Shown: positions 24,589 to 36,079, numbered from the stretch's first letter. The stretch: DNA of 64,000 nucleotides from Natronorubrum bangense (GCF_004799645.1 NZ_CP031305.1:2976001-3040000), one strand, 5' to 3'. Translations and numbers: made by a program. Notes: generated from the letters alone by a model not told the origin.

Positions 24589-25277
24589 ACTCTCGGCTAC
24601 CGCTGGCATCCCTAAATCTTCGTCGCCAACGCGTGGTTCGGAACTGCTGTCCCGAGTTCCCAGCGCGACCGTCGCAGTCGTGCCGGAGCTGCTGGACAGC
24701 AGTCCGTCTGAGGATCGACTTGTTTCTCCGGCTGCCATGGGCCGTGCAGTATGACTTGTGTGGCGACCGCGCGCGAGCATTCCCAGCCATTGCAGGCCGC
24801 CGATTTATGTGACACTCGCTCGAAATAGCGGTATGGTACCAAATAACGGTCTACTGTTCTGGTAGTATTTGCCTGGAATAAGGTCCTGATAAATATCTTT
24901 TGGGGCTAAGGCTAAGTAGCTGGATTACTCACTCATTAAACACTATCGGTATCCGTCCGACAATCGATCCACTCCGCGTTCGTCCCCGACGCATCGTTGC
25001 CCGAGTCCCTGAGATGGGCACCGCGCAACGACGAGTGGCAACCGACCACACATGACACGACAGACTGCCGCCCGCTGCGGTTCGGAACGCACTGTGAGCC
25101 TGCCACTCACAGCGCGAACCAAACGTTGTCGTTCCGCGTGTCTGTCGCTGATGCGGTTCGACGGATTCCGACAGTTCGACCACGGTGCCGCGATTGGTCG
25201 AACGGCGTCCGCTCTAGAACCGCCCCATCTACTCAGGGGCGATGCAGACGGGGGAAACCGCAACTGGCAATGATACC
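24589..25277. other. 689-base gap before the prkA operon
   Basis: No coding frame looks real. The middle is AT-rich with TATA-like stretches (GATAAATATCTTTTGG near 24889-24902 and ATTAAAC near 24936-24942). No box sits 27 bases before either candidate prkA start, so the prkA mRNA probably has a leader of 300 bases or more. No RNA fold was recognised. Confidence 0.4.
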
Positions 25278-27350
25278 ATGACCGGTGACATCGAGACACT
25301 CGAGAAGCTCAGTACCGATTACAAAGAGTCGATGCCCGCAGACCTGCGGGAGACCAAATCGTTCGACTGGTACCTCGAAGCGGTGTACGAGGACCCAAAG
25401 ATCACCCGCAACGCCCACCAGCGAGTTGCGGATATGTTCGACTACTACGGGACGTCCTACGACGAGACCGAAGGGCGGGTGGAGTACCACCTCGCCTCGG
25501 AGGACCCGTTAAACGACGGTGAGAACACCTTCTACGGGAAGGTGATCCATCAGTCGATTCACGAGTTCGTGAACAAAGTCAAGTCGGGTGCCCGCCGACT
25601 CGGTCCAGAGCGGCGGATCAAGCTCCTGCTCGGACCGGTTGGCTCCGGGAAGTCCCACTTCGACAAGCAGGTCCGGACCTACTTTGAGGATTACACGCTG
25701 CGAGAGGACGGGCGGATGTACACGTTCCGCTGGACCAACCTCTGTGACGTCATCAAAGATCAGGATCCGGCCGACGACACCGTCCGGTCGCCGATGAACC
25801 AGGACCCGCTCGTGCTCTTGCCCGTCGAGCAGCGCCAGCGCGTGATCGACGACCTCAACGAGCGACTCGATGCGCCGTACACCATCCAGAACGAGCAGGC
25901 GCTCGATCCGGAAAGCGAGTTCTACATGGACAAGTTGCTGGCGTACTACGATGACGACCTCCAGGCCGTCCTCGAGAACCACGTCGAGATCATCCGACTC
26001 ATCGCCGACGAGAACAAGCGCCAGGGACTCGAGACGTTCGAGCCCAAGGACAAGAAAAATCAGGACGAGACCGAACTGACCGGCGACGTCAACTACTCGA
26101 AGATCGCCATCTACGGCGAGAGCGACCCGCGGGCGTTCGACTACTCCGGGGCGTTCTGTAACGCAAACCGCGGGATCTTCTCGGGTGAGGAGTTGCTCAA
26201 ACTCCAGCGGGAGTTCCTCTATGACTTCCTGCATGCGACCCAGGAGCAGACGATCAAACCGAAGAACAACCCGCGGATCGACATCGACCAGGTGATCGTC
26301 GGCCGGACGAACATGCCCGAGTACAAGGACAAAAAGGGCGACGAGAAGATGGAGGCGTTCAACGACCGGACGAAACGCATCGACTTCCCGTACGTCCTCT
26401 CCTACGAGGACGAGTCCCAGATCTACAACAAGATGCTGAACAACGCCGACGTGCCCGACATCAACGTCGAGCCCCACACCCTGGAGATGGCGGGGCTGTT
26501 CGGCGTCCTCACCCGGATCGAAGAACCCGACACCGAAACGGTCGATCTGCTCTCGAAAGCGAAAGCGTACAACGACGAGATCGACGAGGGCGACGACATT
26601 GATGTCAAGAAGCTCCGCGAGGAAGCCGCTGCGAAAGCCGAGATCGGCGAAGGGATGGTCGGCATCTCGCCGCGGTTTATCGGCGACGAGATCGCCGAAG
26701 CGATCATGGACTCGAAACACCGCTCGCGGGGCTTCCTCTCGCCGCTGACGGTGTTCAACTTCTTCGAGGAGAATCTCGAGCACCACGGCTCGATCCCCGA
26801 AGACAACTTCGAGAAGTACTACCGCTACCTCGAGACGGTCCGCGAGGAGTACAAAGAACGGGCGATCGAGGACGTCCGCCACGCGCTGGCCTACGATATC
26901 GACGAGATCCAGCGCCAGGGCGAGAAGTACATGGATCACGTGATGGCCTACATCGACGACGACACGATCGAGGACGAACTCACGGGTCGCGAGCAAGAAC
27001 CCGACGAGACGTTCCTCCGAAGCGTCGAGGAGAAACTCGACATTCCCGAAGACCGCAAAGAGGACTTCCGGCAGGAAGTGTCGAACTGGGTCTCCCGCCG
27101 TGCTCGCGAGGGTGAGGCGTTCAACCCGCAGGACAACGAGCGGCTGCGCCGCGCGCTCGAGCGAAAGCTCTGGGAGGACAAGAAACACAACATCAACTTC
27201 TCGGCGCTGGTCAGCGCCAACGAGTTCGATGACGACGAGCGTTCGTCGTGGATCGACGCGCTGATCGAACAGGGCTACTCCGAGGACGGAGCAAAAGAGG
27301 TACTCGAGTTCGCTGGCGCGGAGGTCGCCAAAGCAGAGATCGAAGAGTAA
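25278..27350 (+). CDS. prkA: PrkA-family AAA protein/serine kinase, first copy
   Basis: 690 residues from the ATG at 25278 (MTGDIETLEKLSTDYK); an in-frame ATG at 25242 would add 12. The PrkA AAA domain occupies the first half, with Walker A GPVGSGKSHFD and NRGIFSGEELLKL. The C-terminal PrkA domain (about residues 450-690) includes MVGISPRFIGDEI. E. coli and Bacillus homologues (YeaG, PrkA) act in starvation and stress responses and have been described as a Ser kinase and more recently as an AAA+ protease-like protein. It is the first gene of prkA-prkA-yeaH-spoVR, one base from the second copy. Confidence 0.93.
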   Translation: MTGDIETLEKLSTDYKESMPADLRETKSFDWYLEAVYEDPKITRNAHQRVADMFDYYGTSYDETEGRVEYHLASEDPLNDGENTFYGKVIHQSIHEFVNKVKSGARRLGPERRIKLLLGPVGSGKSHFDKQVRTYFEDYTLREDGRMYTFRWTNLCDVIKDQDPADDTVRSPMNQDPLVLLPVEQRQRVIDDLNERLDAPYTIQNEQALDPESEFYMDKLLAYYDDDLQAVLENHVEIIRLIADENKRQGLETFEPKDKKNQDETELTGDVNYSKIAIYGESDPRAFDYSGAFCNANRGIFSGEELLKLQREFLYDFLHATQEQTIKPKNNPRIDIDQVIVGRTNMPEYKDKKGDEKMEAFNDRTKRIDFPYVLSYEDESQIYNKMLNNADVPDINVEPHTLEMAGLFGVLTRIEEPDTETVDLLSKAKAYNDEIDEGDDIDVKKLREEAAAKAEIGEGMVGISPRFIGDEIAEAIMDSKHRSRGFLSPLTVFNFFEENLEHHGSIPEDNFEKYYRYLETVREEYKERAIEDVRHALAYDIDEIQRQGEKYMDHVMAYIDDDTIEDELTGREQEPDETFLRSVEEKLDIPEDRKEDFRQEVSNWVSRRAREGEAFNPQDNERLRRALERKLWEDKKHNINFSALVSANEFDDDERSSWIDALIEQGYSEDGAKEVLEFAGAEVAKAEIEE

Positions 27351-27351
27351 T

Positions 27352-29640
27352 ATGACTGGAAACGACTACGTCACCGAGGCTGACCGCACGCTAGAAGAGA
27401 CCTACGAAGAGCCGATGAGCCTCGCGGCGTACGTCGATCGGATCTTCGAGAACCCGACGATTGCCTCCCACGCCTCGAAGTACTTACTCGAGGCGATCGA
27501 AGCCGCGGGCACCCGAACCGTAGTCGAAGAGGGCGAGGAGAAAGAGCGCTATCGCTTCTTCGACGATCCACACAACGACGGCGAACACGCGATCTTGGGC
27601 AACACCGAGGTGTTGAACGAGTTCGTTGACGATCTTCGGTCGATCGCTTCGGGCCGGGCGAAAGACGAGAAGATTATCTGGTTCGAGGGACCGACAGCGA
27701 CGGGCAAATCGGAGCTCAAGCGCTGTCTGGTCAACGGACTGCGCGAGTACTCGAAAACGCCCGAAGGACGACGATATACGGTCGAGTGGAATATTACGAC
27801 GGCCAGTCCGGACAACCGTGGGCTGAGCTACGGCGACGGCGATCCGACCGCGATGGACGACAAACACTGGTACGAAAGCCCGGTGCAGGCCCATCCGCTG
27901 TCGGTCTTCCCTGAAGACGTCCGCGAGACGCTCCTCGACGACCTCAACGACTCGCTTGAGGACCACGTTCCTGTCCGGGTCGATGCGGCGCTCGATCCGT
28001 TCTCGCGGGAGGCGTATGACTTCCTCGAGGAACAGTACCGTCGAGAGGGCAAAGAGGCGCTGTTCTCGGCGATTGCCGACGACGATCATCTCCGGGTAAA
28101 AAACTACGTCGTCGACGTCGGACAGGGTGTTGGCGTCCTCCACTCCGAAGACGATGGGTCGCCGAAGGAGCGACTCGTCGGCTCGTGGATGCACGGCATG
28201 TTGCAGGAACTGGACTCGCGGGGACGAAAGAACCCGCAGGCGTTCAGTTACGACGGCGTCCTCTCGCAGGGCAACAGCGTCCTGACGATCGTCGAGGACG
28301 CAGCCCAGCACGCCGACCTGCTCCAGAAGCTGTTGAACGTCCCCGACGAGCAGTCGGTCAAGCTGGACAAAGGAATCGGGATGGACGTCGACACGCAGAT
28401 GCTGATCATCTCGAACCCCGATCTGGAGGCCCAACTGAACCAGCACTCCGACCGGAACGGGATGGACCCGTTGAAAGCGCTCAAGCGCCGGCTGGACAAA
28501 CACCGGTTTGGCTACCTGACAAATCTGAGCCTCGAGTGTGAGCTCATTCGCCGCGAACTGACCAACGAGACGTCGGTTTGGGAGGCTGAGAGCTACGCCG
28601 AACTCGAAGAACGGATCCGCGAGCCGGTGACGGTGACGGTCAAAGATCAGGCCGGTGAGACGCGCGACCAGGAGTTTGCACCCCACGCGATCGAGGCGGC
28701 CGCGCTGTATGCGGTCGTCACCAGACTCGACGAGGAGAGCCTGCCAAACGGGCTCGATCTGGTCGACAAAGCGTTGATCTTCGATCAGGGATACCTCCAG
28801 GAGGGAGACTCCCGCCGGGAGAAAGACGAGTTCAACTTCGATAGCGAAACCCATGACGGCGAACACGGGATCCCGGTGACCTACACGCGGGATACACTCG
28901 CAGAACTCCTCCAGACCGATCGTGACCGCCACCACCCGGAGCTGTCGGTCGAAGACGTCGTGATGCCACGAGACGTGCTGAACACGATGGCAGAGGGGCT
29001 TGCGGCTGCACCCGTTTTCTCGATGGGCGAGCGCTCGGAGTTCGAAAACCGAATCGTCCCCGTGAAAAACTACATCTTCGATCGGCAGGAGTCGGACGTC
29101 ATCGAGGCGATCATGCACGACAAACGCGTCGACGAGGAGACCGTCGCCGAGTACGTCGAAAACGTCTACGCGTGGGAGACCGACGAACCGCTGTACAACG
29201 ACCGTGGCGAGCGCGTCGAGCCGGATCCGTTGAAGATGAAACTCTTCGAGGTCGAACATCTCGGTCGGTTCTCCGAAGCCGAATACGACGGCAACCGGCC
29301 ACGAGAGAGCGTCCGGAACTTCCGCCGTGAGAAAGTGATCACGTCACTGAATCGCCACGCCTGGGAGCACCGCGACGAGGACTTCGCCGTCGAAGACGTC
29401 GATCTCACCGCGATTCCGGTGATCAAATCCGTCCTCGAGAGCCACGACTGGGACGACGTCGAGCGAACGTTCGAGGACTTCGACCCCCGGCAGTGGGATG
29501 ACCCACCAAGCGGGACGGAGACGGCGACAGTCAAAGACCAAACGATCGACACGATGGTCGAACACTTCGATTACTCCGAAGCGTCGGCCGAACTGACCAG
29601 CAGACACATTATGGGACAGGTGAGCTACAGATGGGACTGA
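27352..29640 (+). CDS. prkA: PrkA-family AAA protein/serine kinase, second copy
   Basis: 762 residues. A divergent paralogue of the preceding gene with Walker [13 protein letters not shown] (Thr-Ala in place of Val-Gly-Ser) and the same overall order. The C-terminal half carries longer segments ([16 protein letters not shown]). Two adjacent and different PrkA genes suggest a hetero-oligomeric AAA ring, which is inference. The stop overlaps the yeaH start by ten bases. Confidence 0.92.
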   Translation: MTGNDYVTEADRTLEETYEEPMSLAAYVDRIFENPTIASHASKYLLEAIEAAGTRTVVEEGEEKERYRFFDDPHNDGEHAILGNTEVLNEFVDDLRSIASGRAKDEKIIWFEGPTATGKSELKRCLVNGLREYSKTPEGRRYTVEWNITTASPDNRGLSYGDGDPTAMDDKHWYESPVQAHPLSVFPEDVRETLLDDLNDSLEDHVPVRVDAALDPFSREAYDFLEEQYRREGKEALFSAIADDDHLRVKNYVVDVGQGVGVLHSEDDGSPKERLVGSWMHGMLQELDSRGRKNPQAFSYDGVLSQGNSVLTIVEDAAQHADLLQKLLNVPDEQSVKLDKGIGMDVDTQMLIISNPDLEAQLNQHSDRNGMDPLKALKRRLDKHRFGYLTNLSLECELIRRELTNETSVWEAESYAELEERIREPVTVTVKDQAGETRDQEFAPHAIEAAALYAVVTRLDEESLPNGLDLVDKALIFDQGYLQEGDSRREKDEFNFDSETHDGEHGIPVTYTRDTLAELLQTDRDRHHPELSVEDVVMPRDVLNTMAEGLAAAPVFSMGERSEFENRIVPVKNYIFDRQESDVIEAIMHDKRVDEETVAEYVENVYAWETDEPLYNDRGERVEPDPLKMKLFEVEHLGRFSEAEYDGNRPRESVRNFRREKVITSLNRHAWEHRDEDFAVEDVDLTAIPVIKSVLESHDWDDVERTFEDFDPRQWDDPPSGTETATVKDQTIDTMVEHFDYSEASAELTSRHIMGQVSYRWD

Positions 29641-30956
29641 GAGACGACCTCGAGCGATTCCGTGAGGTGGGCGAACAGCGCCGCGAGGATCTGGCTGACT
29701 TCATCCAGTACGGCGACCTCGCTGGCGGCCGTGGATCGATCCAGATCCCGGTCAAGATCGTCTCGCTGCCGGAGTTCGAGTACGACCAGCGCGATCAGGG
29801 TGGCGTCGGTCAGGGTGACGGCGGCACGCCCGACACCGGCCAGCCGGTCGGCCAGCCCCAGCCACAGCCGGGCGACGACGACGGCGACGACGGCGAGCCC
29901 GGCGAGGAGGGCGGCGACCACGAGTACTACGAGATGGATCCCGAGGAGTTCGCCGAAGAACTCGACGAGGAACTCGGGCTGGACTTAGAGCCGAAAGGCA
30001 AGCGCGTGATCGAGGAGAAAGAAGGGCCGTTCACCGACCTCACCCGGTCGGGTCCCGACAGCACGCTCGATTTCGAGCGGATGTTCAAGGAGGGGCTCAA
30101 GCGCAAACTCGCGATGGACTTCGACGAGGAGTTCCTGCGCGAACTGTGTAAGGTCGAGGGCATCGAGCCACGCGAGGTCTTCGAGTGGGCCCGCGGCGAG
30201 AGCCTCCCGGTGTCGATGGCCTGGGTCGAAGAGGCCTACAGCGACATTCCCGACGAGGAGCGGGGCACGTGGGCTTCGATCGAAGACGTCGAGGCGAACG
30301 TCGAACGCGAGAGCGTCCAACAGCGGATTCGCCGGGAGGGGATCAAGCACGTCCCCTTCCGCCGTGAAGACGAACGCTACCGCTACCCCGAGATCATCGA
30401 GGAAAAAGAGAAGAACGTCGTCGTCGTCAATATCCGCGACGTCTCGGGCTCGATGCGCGAGAAGAAACGCGAACTCGTCGAGCGGACGTTTACGCCACTG
30501 GACTGGTATCTCCAGGGGAAATACGACAACGCCGAGTTCATCTACATCGCCCACGACGCCGACGCCTGGCAGGTCGAACGCGACGACTTCTTCGGCATCC
30601 GTAGCGGCGGTGGGACGAAGATCTCGAGTGCGTACGAACTCGCCGCCGAACTCTTAGAGGAGTATCCCTGGAGCGACTGGAACCGCTATGTCTTCGCCGC
30701 GGGTGACTCCGAGAACTCGAGCAACGACACCGAAGAACGCGTCGTTCCAAAAATGGAGGAGATCCCAGCGAATCTCCACGCCTACGTGGAAACCCAACCG
30801 AGCGGCAACGCCATCAACGCGACTCACGCCGAGGAACTCGAGCGACACTTCGGCACCGATTCCGACGACGTCGCGGTGGCGTACGTCAACAGCAAAGACG
30901 ACGTGACCGATGCGATCTACGAGATCCTCTCGACGGAGGGTGAGACAAATGACTAA
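29631..30956 (+). CDS. yeaH: YeaH/YhbH family protein (DUF444), VWA-like
   Basis: 441 residues. Gly/Asp/Gln-rich low-complexity segment at about residues 62-100, then the DUF444 region. It contains a MIDAS-like [22 protein letters not shown], the usual von Willebrand A DxSxS pattern, and later [11 protein letters not shown] and [15 protein letters not shown]. In bacteria yeaH pairs with yeaG (PrkA); VWA proteins commonly partner AAA ATPases. It overlaps prkA upstream and spoVR downstream. Confidence 0.92.
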   Translation: MGLRDDLERFREVGEQRREDLADFIQYGDLAGGRGSIQIPVKIVSLPEFEYDQRDQGGVGQGDGGTPDTGQPVGQPQPQPGDDDGDDGEPGEEGGDHEYYEMDPEEFAEELDEELGLDLEPKGKRVIEEKEGPFTDLTRSGPDSTLDFERMFKEGLKRKLAMDFDEEFLRELCKVEGIEPREVFEWARGESLPVSMAWVEEAYSDIPDEERGTWASIEDVEANVERESVQQRIRREGIKHVPFRREDERYRYPEIIEEKEKNVVVVNIRDVSGSMREKKRELVERTFTPLDWYLQGKYDNAEFIYIAHDADAWQVERDDFFGIRSGGGTKISSAYELAAELLEEYPWSDWNRYVFAAGDSENSSNDTEERVVPKMEEIPANLHAYVETQPSGNAINATHAEELERHFGTDSDDVAVAYVNSKDDVTDAIYEILSTEGETND

Positions 30957-32976
30957 ACGCAACTCCAACGCGGATCGATTCCGTAAACAGGCGATCGCCA
31001 GCGACCTCGAGGAACCGGTCACAGAGGCCAGAAACCTGGCCCAAAAGCTCGGTCTCGAGCCGTACGCGGTCAAGTACTGGATCATCGACTACGACGAGAT
31101 GAACGAACTCATCGCCTACGGCGGGTTCCAGAGTCGGTACCCACACTGGCGATGGGGGATGCAGTACGACAAACAACAGAAACAGGGCCAGTACGGGGGC
31201 GGGAAAGCCTTCGAGATCGTCAACAATGATAATCCGGCTCACGCCTTCCTCCAGGAGTCGAACACGATCGCCGACCAGAAGGCGGTCATCACTCACGTCG
31301 AGGCTCACTCCGATTTCTTCGCGAACAACGAGTGGTTCGGCCTCTTTACCGGCGGCCGAGCCGACCAGGCGGCGGTCAACGCCGCGGCCATGTTAGAACG
31401 CCACGCCCGGGCGATCGACGAATACATGTCCGATCCGGAGATCGACCGTGCAGAGGTCGAAAAGTGGATCGACCACTGTCTCTCGCTGGAGGACAACATC
31501 AACCAGCATCAGGTGTTCGAACGTCGCCTCGATGTCGACGGTCCAGCCGAGGAGATCGACGAAGATCTCGCGGAAAAGCTGGACGAACTCGGCCTCTCCG
31601 AGGAGATCAAGGGCGAAGTGTTCGACGACGAGTGGCTCGAAAAACTCGAGGCCGAAGACGAAAGCGTCAGCTTCCCCGAGACGCCCCAGAAAGACGTCCT
31701 TGCGTTCGTCCGTGAACACGGCAAACAGTACGACGACGAGACTGGACGCGCAGTCGAGATGGAGGAGTGGCAACGCGACATCCTCGATATGATGCGCGCG
31801 GAGGCGTACTACTTCGCCGCCCAGAAGATGACGAAGGTGATGAACGAGGGCTGGGCGGCCTACTGGGAGTCGACGATGATGACCGACGAAACCTTCGCCG
31901 GCGACGACGAGTTCATGAACTACGCCGACCACATGGCGAAAGTCCTTGCGTCGGGCGGGCTCAACCCCTACAGCCTCGGGATGGAACTCTGGGAGTACGT
32001 CGAGAACCGGACGAACCGTCGGGACGTCTTAGAACACCTGCTGCGCGTCGAGGGCGTCTCCTGGCGGAATCTGATGGATGTCGTCGACTTCGAAGAGGTT
32101 CTCGAGACGCTCGAGCCGCCCGAAGCGATCGATGTGATCACGCCCGAGACGCTCGACGACCTCGAGGACGTCCCCGAGGAATGGGTCGACCACGAGGCGC
32201 TCGCGGCGGCCCGCGAGGGCGAGATCGATGTTGACCGGTATCCATGGAAGGTCCTGACGTACGAAGGGCTGGCTCGCCGCCATTACTCGCTCGTCAAACG
32301 CCAGCATCGTGGCTTCCTGGCTCGAGTGAGTCAACAGGAGATCGAACAGATCGGCCGCTACCTCTTCGACGACGCGCGTTATGAAACCGTCGAGGAAGCA
32401 CTCGCAGACGTCGAGTTCACTGCGGGCTGGGATCGGATGTTCGACATTCGTGAGAGCCACAACGACGTCACCTTCCTCGATGAGTTCCTGACCCAGGAGT
32501 TCATCACGGAGAACAACTACTTCACCTACGAACACTCCCAGGCGACCGGCCAGTTCCATGTTGCCAGCGATGCGGCCGAAGATGTCAAAAAGAAGCTACT
32601 CTTGCAGTTTACCAACTTCGGGAAGCCGACGATCGCGGTCTACGACGGCAACTACAACAACGCGAACGAACTCCTGTTGGGCCACCAGTACAATGGTGTC
32701 ATGCTCGATCTCGGCCAGGCTCGCGAGACACTCAAACGGATCTTCGAACTCTGGGGTCGACCGGTGAACCTGCTCACGATCGTCAAAGAGGTCGACGAAC
32801 ACGATATCGAAGTGGCAAAGCGTCGCAACCGCGAACCAGAACCCGAAGAGCGAGGCAAACTGATCAGATATGACGGTACCGACACAACAGTTCAGGACGT
32901 CCCATGGGAGGACGTCGACCATCTCGCGGCCGATGACGTCGATTACGATACGAAGCCGGACGAGTGGCTCGCCTGA
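30949..32976 (+). CDS. spoVR: SpoVR/YcgB family protein
   Basis: 675 residues from the ATG at 30949 ([15 protein letters not shown]), overlapping the yeaH stop. Typical SpoVR segments are [43 protein letters not shown] and [18 protein letters not shown]. Bacillus SpoVR is needed for spore cortex formation. Its co-occurrence with PrkA and YeaH across bacteria and archaea points to a shared stress function that is not yet defined. A T-tract lies five bases after its stop. Confidence 0.93.
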   Translation: MTKRNSNADRFRKQAIASDLEEPVTEARNLAQKLGLEPYAVKYWIIDYDEMNELIAYGGFQSRYPHWRWGMQYDKQQKQGQYGGGKAFEIVNNDNPAHAFLQESNTIADQKAVITHVEAHSDFFANNEWFGLFTGGRADQAAVNAAAMLERHARAIDEYMSDPEIDRAEVEKWIDHCLSLEDNINQHQVFERRLDVDGPAEEIDEDLAEKLDELGLSEEIKGEVFDDEWLEKLEAEDESVSFPETPQKDVLAFVREHGKQYDDETGRAVEMEEWQRDILDMMRAEAYYFAAQKMTKVMNEGWAAYWESTMMTDETFAGDDEFMNYADHMAKVLASGGLNPYSLGMELWEYVENRTNRRDVLEHLLRVEGVSWRNLMDVVDFEEVLETLEPPEAIDVITPETLDDLEDVPEEWVDHEALAAAREGEIDVDRYPWKVLTYEGLARRHYSLVKRQHRGFLARVSQQEIEQIGRYLFDDARYETVEEALADVEFTAGWDRMFDIRESHNDVTFLDEFLTQEFITENNYFTYEHSQATGQFHVASDAAEDVKKKLLLQFTNFGKPTIAVYDGNYNNANELLLGHQYNGVMLDLGQARETLKRIFELWGRPVNLLTIVKEVDEHDIEVAKRRNREPEPEERGKLIRYDGTDTTVQDVPWEDVDHLAADDVDYDTKPDEWLA

Positions 32977-32980
32977 TCTG

Positions 32981-32986
32981 TTTTTT
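32981..32986 (+). terminator. T-tract terminator of the prkA operon
   Basis: Six T begin five bases after the spoVR stop. Archaeal polymerase terminates at such tracts; no hairpin precedes it. Confidence 0.5.
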
Positions 32987-33050
32987 CTCCAGTAGCGTTC
33001 AGTTCAATTCCCGAAAGCTTTTGCCGTCGATCGCACATGCTGGGGATACT

Positions 33051-34082
33051 ATGGATGGGGAAGGGGGCGACGCGATCCAACAGCGACGAACTGCGGTGTC
33101 TGCATTCGATCTTCCGTCAGTTCTCGCACAACTCGATACGCACGAACCGACCGAGCAACGGGCAGCCGTCGAGACGATCCACGACGCCGTAGCCGATCAG
33201 CCGAGCGCGTGTATTCCGACCGTCCCGAAGCTCCGAGGCCTCCTCGAGCAGCCTGCACTCGACTGTCACGAGGACGTTGCCTACTGTCTGGCAGAGCTTG
33301 CGGATGAGTCACCGACGGACGTCGCACCATCGGTCGACGGAATCGTCTCGTTTGCCACCGAGAACCCAGACCAGCCGGCAACACGTGAGCTCCTTCGCTG
33401 TCTCGAGACTATCGCAGCCGAGCAACCAGCCGCGGTCGTCGATCACGTTACGGCGATCGTTGAGGTAGCCGACCACCGACCGACAGACGACCGCTGGGGT
33501 GTTCGCGTCTTCACAGCGCTGTCGAGAGAACGGCCGGCGGCGATCGAGCCAGCCGTACCAGTGTTGACCGACGCGATTGCGACGAATCCGGAACGAAACG
33601 GCGGGCCTGCACTCTCTGCGCTGGGTCGGCTAGCGACATCCGAGGCGTCGTTGCCGACACTCGAGTTCGTCGAGCACGCGATTTCACTCACGGATCACGA
33701 CGACGACACACTGCGAAACAACGCCATCGGCTGTCTCGCCGATGTGGCACACACTGTTCCCGGCGCTGTCGAACCGGCCCGGCCCGAGCTGACGTCCGCA
33801 CTCGAGAACGACGAGCCGACGACACGCGCCAACGCTGCGGTGGCGCTGGCTCGTCTCGCCGTGGAGACACCGACAGCTGTCGACCCTGCACGGGAACAGC
33901 TCCTTGCGTTGCTCGAAGATGATCACGAGCGCGTGCGCGCGAACGCATGTGTTGCACTCGCCCACGGCGGCCTCGAGATGGCGACGGATCGGCTTGCAAA
34001 GCTCGCAAGCGAGGATCCCGAACCGACTGTCCGTGAGCGGGCCGACTGGGCGCTGGATCGACTTTCGGAGACGCCACAGTAA
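33051..34082 (+). CDS. HEAT-repeat protein
   Basis: 343 residues from the ATG at 33051 (MDGEGGDAIQQRR). About six to seven helical HEAT/Armadillo-like repeats of 38-42 residues, for example LRNNAIGCLADVAHTVP, TRANAAVALARLAVETP and VRANACVALAHGGLEMA. These would form a solenoid for binding partner proteins. Haloarchaea carry several such proteins of unknown role. No catalytic residues are evident. It stands alone between the prkA operon and the yjbQ gene. Confidence 0.85.
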   Translation: MDGEGGDAIQQRRTAVSAFDLPSVLAQLDTHEPTEQRAAVETIHDAVADQPSACIPTVPKLRGLLEQPALDCHEDVAYCLAELADESPTDVAPSVDGIVSFATENPDQPATRELLRCLETIAAEQPAAVVDHVTAIVEVADHRPTDDRWGVRVFTALSRERPAAIEPAVPVLTDAIATNPERNGGPALSALGRLATSEASLPTLEFVEHAISLTDHDDDTLRNNAIGCLADVAHTVPGAVEPARPELTSALENDEPTTRANAAVALARLAVETPTAVDPAREQLLALLEDDHERVRANACVALAHGGLEMATDRLAKLASEDPEPTVRERADWALDRLSETPQ

Positions 34083-34187
34083 CCGACCTCCGACACCCAC
34101 ACGGGCCGTCGTATGCTGTGATGTGACAGTCGGGAGTGGGTCTCTTCGACCCCAAACTAGTGGTCGCTGGCCCGCGTCAGCGCTCGT

Positions 34188-34586
34188 ATGCCCCAATCGA
34201 CGTTTCCCGTCGAGACAGACGCCTGGCTGACGACCGTCGACGTAACCGACCGCATCGCCGACGCCGTTCCAGACGACCTCGAGTCGGGGACTGTGACCGC
34301 CTTTGTTCGACATACGACCGCTGGACTCCTCGTTCAGGAGAACGAGTCGCGACTGCGTGGCGATCTCGAGTCGTTTTTCCGGGAACTCGTTCCCGACGAA
34401 GGGCACGCTCACGACCAGCTGGACGGAAACGCTGATTCCCATCTCCGAGCGGCACTTATTGGGCCGGACGTGACGATTCCGGTCGAAGACGGCGAGCTCG
34501 CACTTGGGACGTGGCAGTCGGTGCTGTTCGTCGAGTGTGATGGCCCGCGAACGCGGACCGTCTCAGTGATGACCGTCGGCGAGTAG
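34188..34586 (+). CDS. yjbQ: YjbQ (UPF0047) family protein
   Basis: 132 residues covering the entire family: VTAFVRHTTAGLLVQENE with the conserved His-Thr-Thr, DGNADSHLRAALIGP, and LGTWQSVLFVECDGPR. It is annotated in some genomes as a secondary thiamine-phosphate synthase from complementation data, but the natural reaction is not settled. Transcribed toward the convergent phosphodiesterase gene ten bases away. Confidence 0.9.
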   Translation: MPQSTFPVETDAWLTTVDVTDRIADAVPDDLESGTVTAFVRHTTAGLLVQENESRLRGDLESFFRELVPDEGHAHDQLDGNADSHLRAALIGPDVTIPVEDGELALGTWQSVLFVECDGPRTRTVSVMTVGE

Positions 34587-34596
34587 CCAAGGCTTA

Positions 34597-35256
34597 TCAG
34601 ACCCGGAGCGGTCGATCCGCCGACACACAGTCGACGCCTCGCAACTCGAGTAGCTTTGCTACCGCACGGCGTTCGAGCGACCACGCGTGGATCTCGAGAC
34701 CGACGGCCTTCGCACGGGGGACGAGCCACGTCGACAGACATCGCCAGTAGTTCGCGCCAATAACGTCACAGTCGAGTTCGACGGCGGTCGTGACGGGTGT
34801 CTCGAGGTGGCGGTTGACGAGGAGACCCGTCGGCTGGCCCGGATCGAGGTCGCGGATCGCCCGCAGTTCGGACAGGAGAAACGACGTCGTGACGACGCGG
34901 TTCTCGACATCGGCGATGGCCTTGAGGACGTCCGCTGCGATCTCGGATGCCTTCATTTCGAGATTGACCTCGACCCCCCGTGGGAGGGCATCGAGCACTG
35001 CTTCGAGTGTCGGTACTCGTTCCCCGGTGTCGAGGACAGTGTAGGCTTGCAACTCCTCGAGTGTCATATCAGCTACAGTGCCGGCGCCGCTGGTCACGCG
35101 GTCGATTGTTTCGTCGTGGATGACGACGAGTTCGCCCGAGCCACACCGGCGAACGTCGAACTCGACGGCGTCTGCGTACTCGGCTGCGGATTGGACTGCT
35201 GTGATCGTGTTCTCGGGTGCCGTGGCAGCAAACCCACGGTGGGCGATCAAGCGCAT
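34597..35256 (-). CDS. Glycerophosphodiester phosphodiesterase
   Basis: 219 residues from the ATG at 35256 (MRLIAHRGFAATAPENT). The GDPD TIM-barrel signatures are AHRGFAATAPENTI, VEFDVRRCGSGELVVIHDETIDRVT and the late VNLEMK strand. It hydrolyses glycerophosphodiesters to glycerol phosphate and alcohol. No signal peptide, so it acts in the cytoplasm. Confidence 0.92.
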   Translation of the reverse strand: MRLIAHRGFAATAPENTITAVQSAAEYADAVEFDVRRCGSGELVVIHDETIDRVTSGAGTVADMTLEELQAYTVLDTGERVPTLEAVLDALPRGVEVNLEMKASEIAADVLKAIADVENRVVTTSFLLSELRAIRDLDPGQPTGLLVNRHLETPVTTAVELDCDVIGANYWRCLSTWLVPRAKAVGLEIHAWSLERRAVAKLLELRGVDCVSADRPLRV

Positions 35257-35541
35257 TCGGTGGTACAAGGGTGGCAAGTGGCTTTAGTGACTCGCTGGGT
35301 CCGGCGTTCTTGCGCCGATATGAAACCCTGCCAGTCGGCACTCGCACACTGGTCAGTAGTGGATCCACGATTCGGTGGCCGGACTGCTCGCAGCCGCCTG
35401 GTTTCCAGCTGGAACGCGGTGTGAGTACCAAAGTACTTAGTACATATCGTTAATGGGGTCCCGTCGCTATGAGCGAGTGATTACAGTTCTTGATCGTTCC
35501 GACGCATCCCCAACGTTGTGTCGGTGTCTGGTGACTGATTG

Positions 35542-35991
35542 ATGACCACTCCACTCGAGAACCCAACCGAACTACTGCTGGTCGCGGACGATACTGGCGA
35601 GATCCAACTGATTCGGGACGCCTTCGAGCAGCTTTCGATCGAGACGCGGATTCACGTGACGACCGGTGGGGACGATGCACTCGAGTTACTCTCGAGGCGA
35701 CACGACCGAGAGTCGGCCTCCCTTCCCGACCTCATCCTCCTCTATCTGGATCTGCCTCGAATGGATGGGTTCGAGTTTCTCGAGACGATCCAAGATGATT
35801 TGAAACTCAGGCTGGTGCCCGTTCTCGTGGTAACGAGTTCGGACGCCACTACGGATATCCTCGAGAGTTACGAACTCGCGGCGAACGCCTGTCTCACTAG
35901 GCCGACGGCTCCCGACGAGTACGCTGCACTGGCCGAAGCCATTGTGGGGTTTTGGTTCGAACAGGCTGCGTTACCGCCGATCACTCCCTGA
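35542..35991 (+). CDS. Degenerate response-regulator receiver protein
   Basis: 149 residues, a single receiver domain like the stand-alone haloarchaeal regulators. The acidic pair is present (VADDTGE, Asp16/Asp17) and the Thr/Ser switch is in VVTSS. The phospho-acceptor strand, however, reads PDLILLYLDLPRMDG: Tyr68 occupies the usual Asp position and an Asp appears two residues later (Asp70). The conserved Lys is Arg120 (TRPTAPDEY). It probably cannot be phosphorylated in the usual way. The ATG at 35542 is preferred to a TTG one codon earlier. Confidence 0.88.
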   Translation: MTTPLENPTELLLVADDTGEIQLIRDAFEQLSIETRIHVTTGGDDALELLSRRHDRESASLPDLILLYLDLPRMDGFEFLETIQDDLKLRLVPVLVVTSSDATTDILESYELAANACLTRPTAPDEYAALAEAIVGFWFEQAALPPITP

Positions 35992-36048
35992 CCGTCGTCG
36001 GTGCCATCGGTCGACCGACTCGTCCCGTCCGTAGGTGGTCACCCCGTC

Positions 36049-36055
36049 ATTAATC
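36049..36055 (+). promoter_or_regulatory. TATA-like box of the SDR gene
   Basis: ATTAATC is centred about 27 bases before the ATG at 36080, supporting that start and a leaderless mRNA. Confidence 0.5.
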
Positions 36056-36079
36056 TGCGAGGGCGTCGAAGAGTGTCGT

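Noticed and set aside
25509..29259. Two long minus-strand frames of 559 and 591 codons
   Set aside because: They are antisense to the prkA genes, which have clear domains. The antisense proteins are Val/Leu/Arg-rich without motifs.
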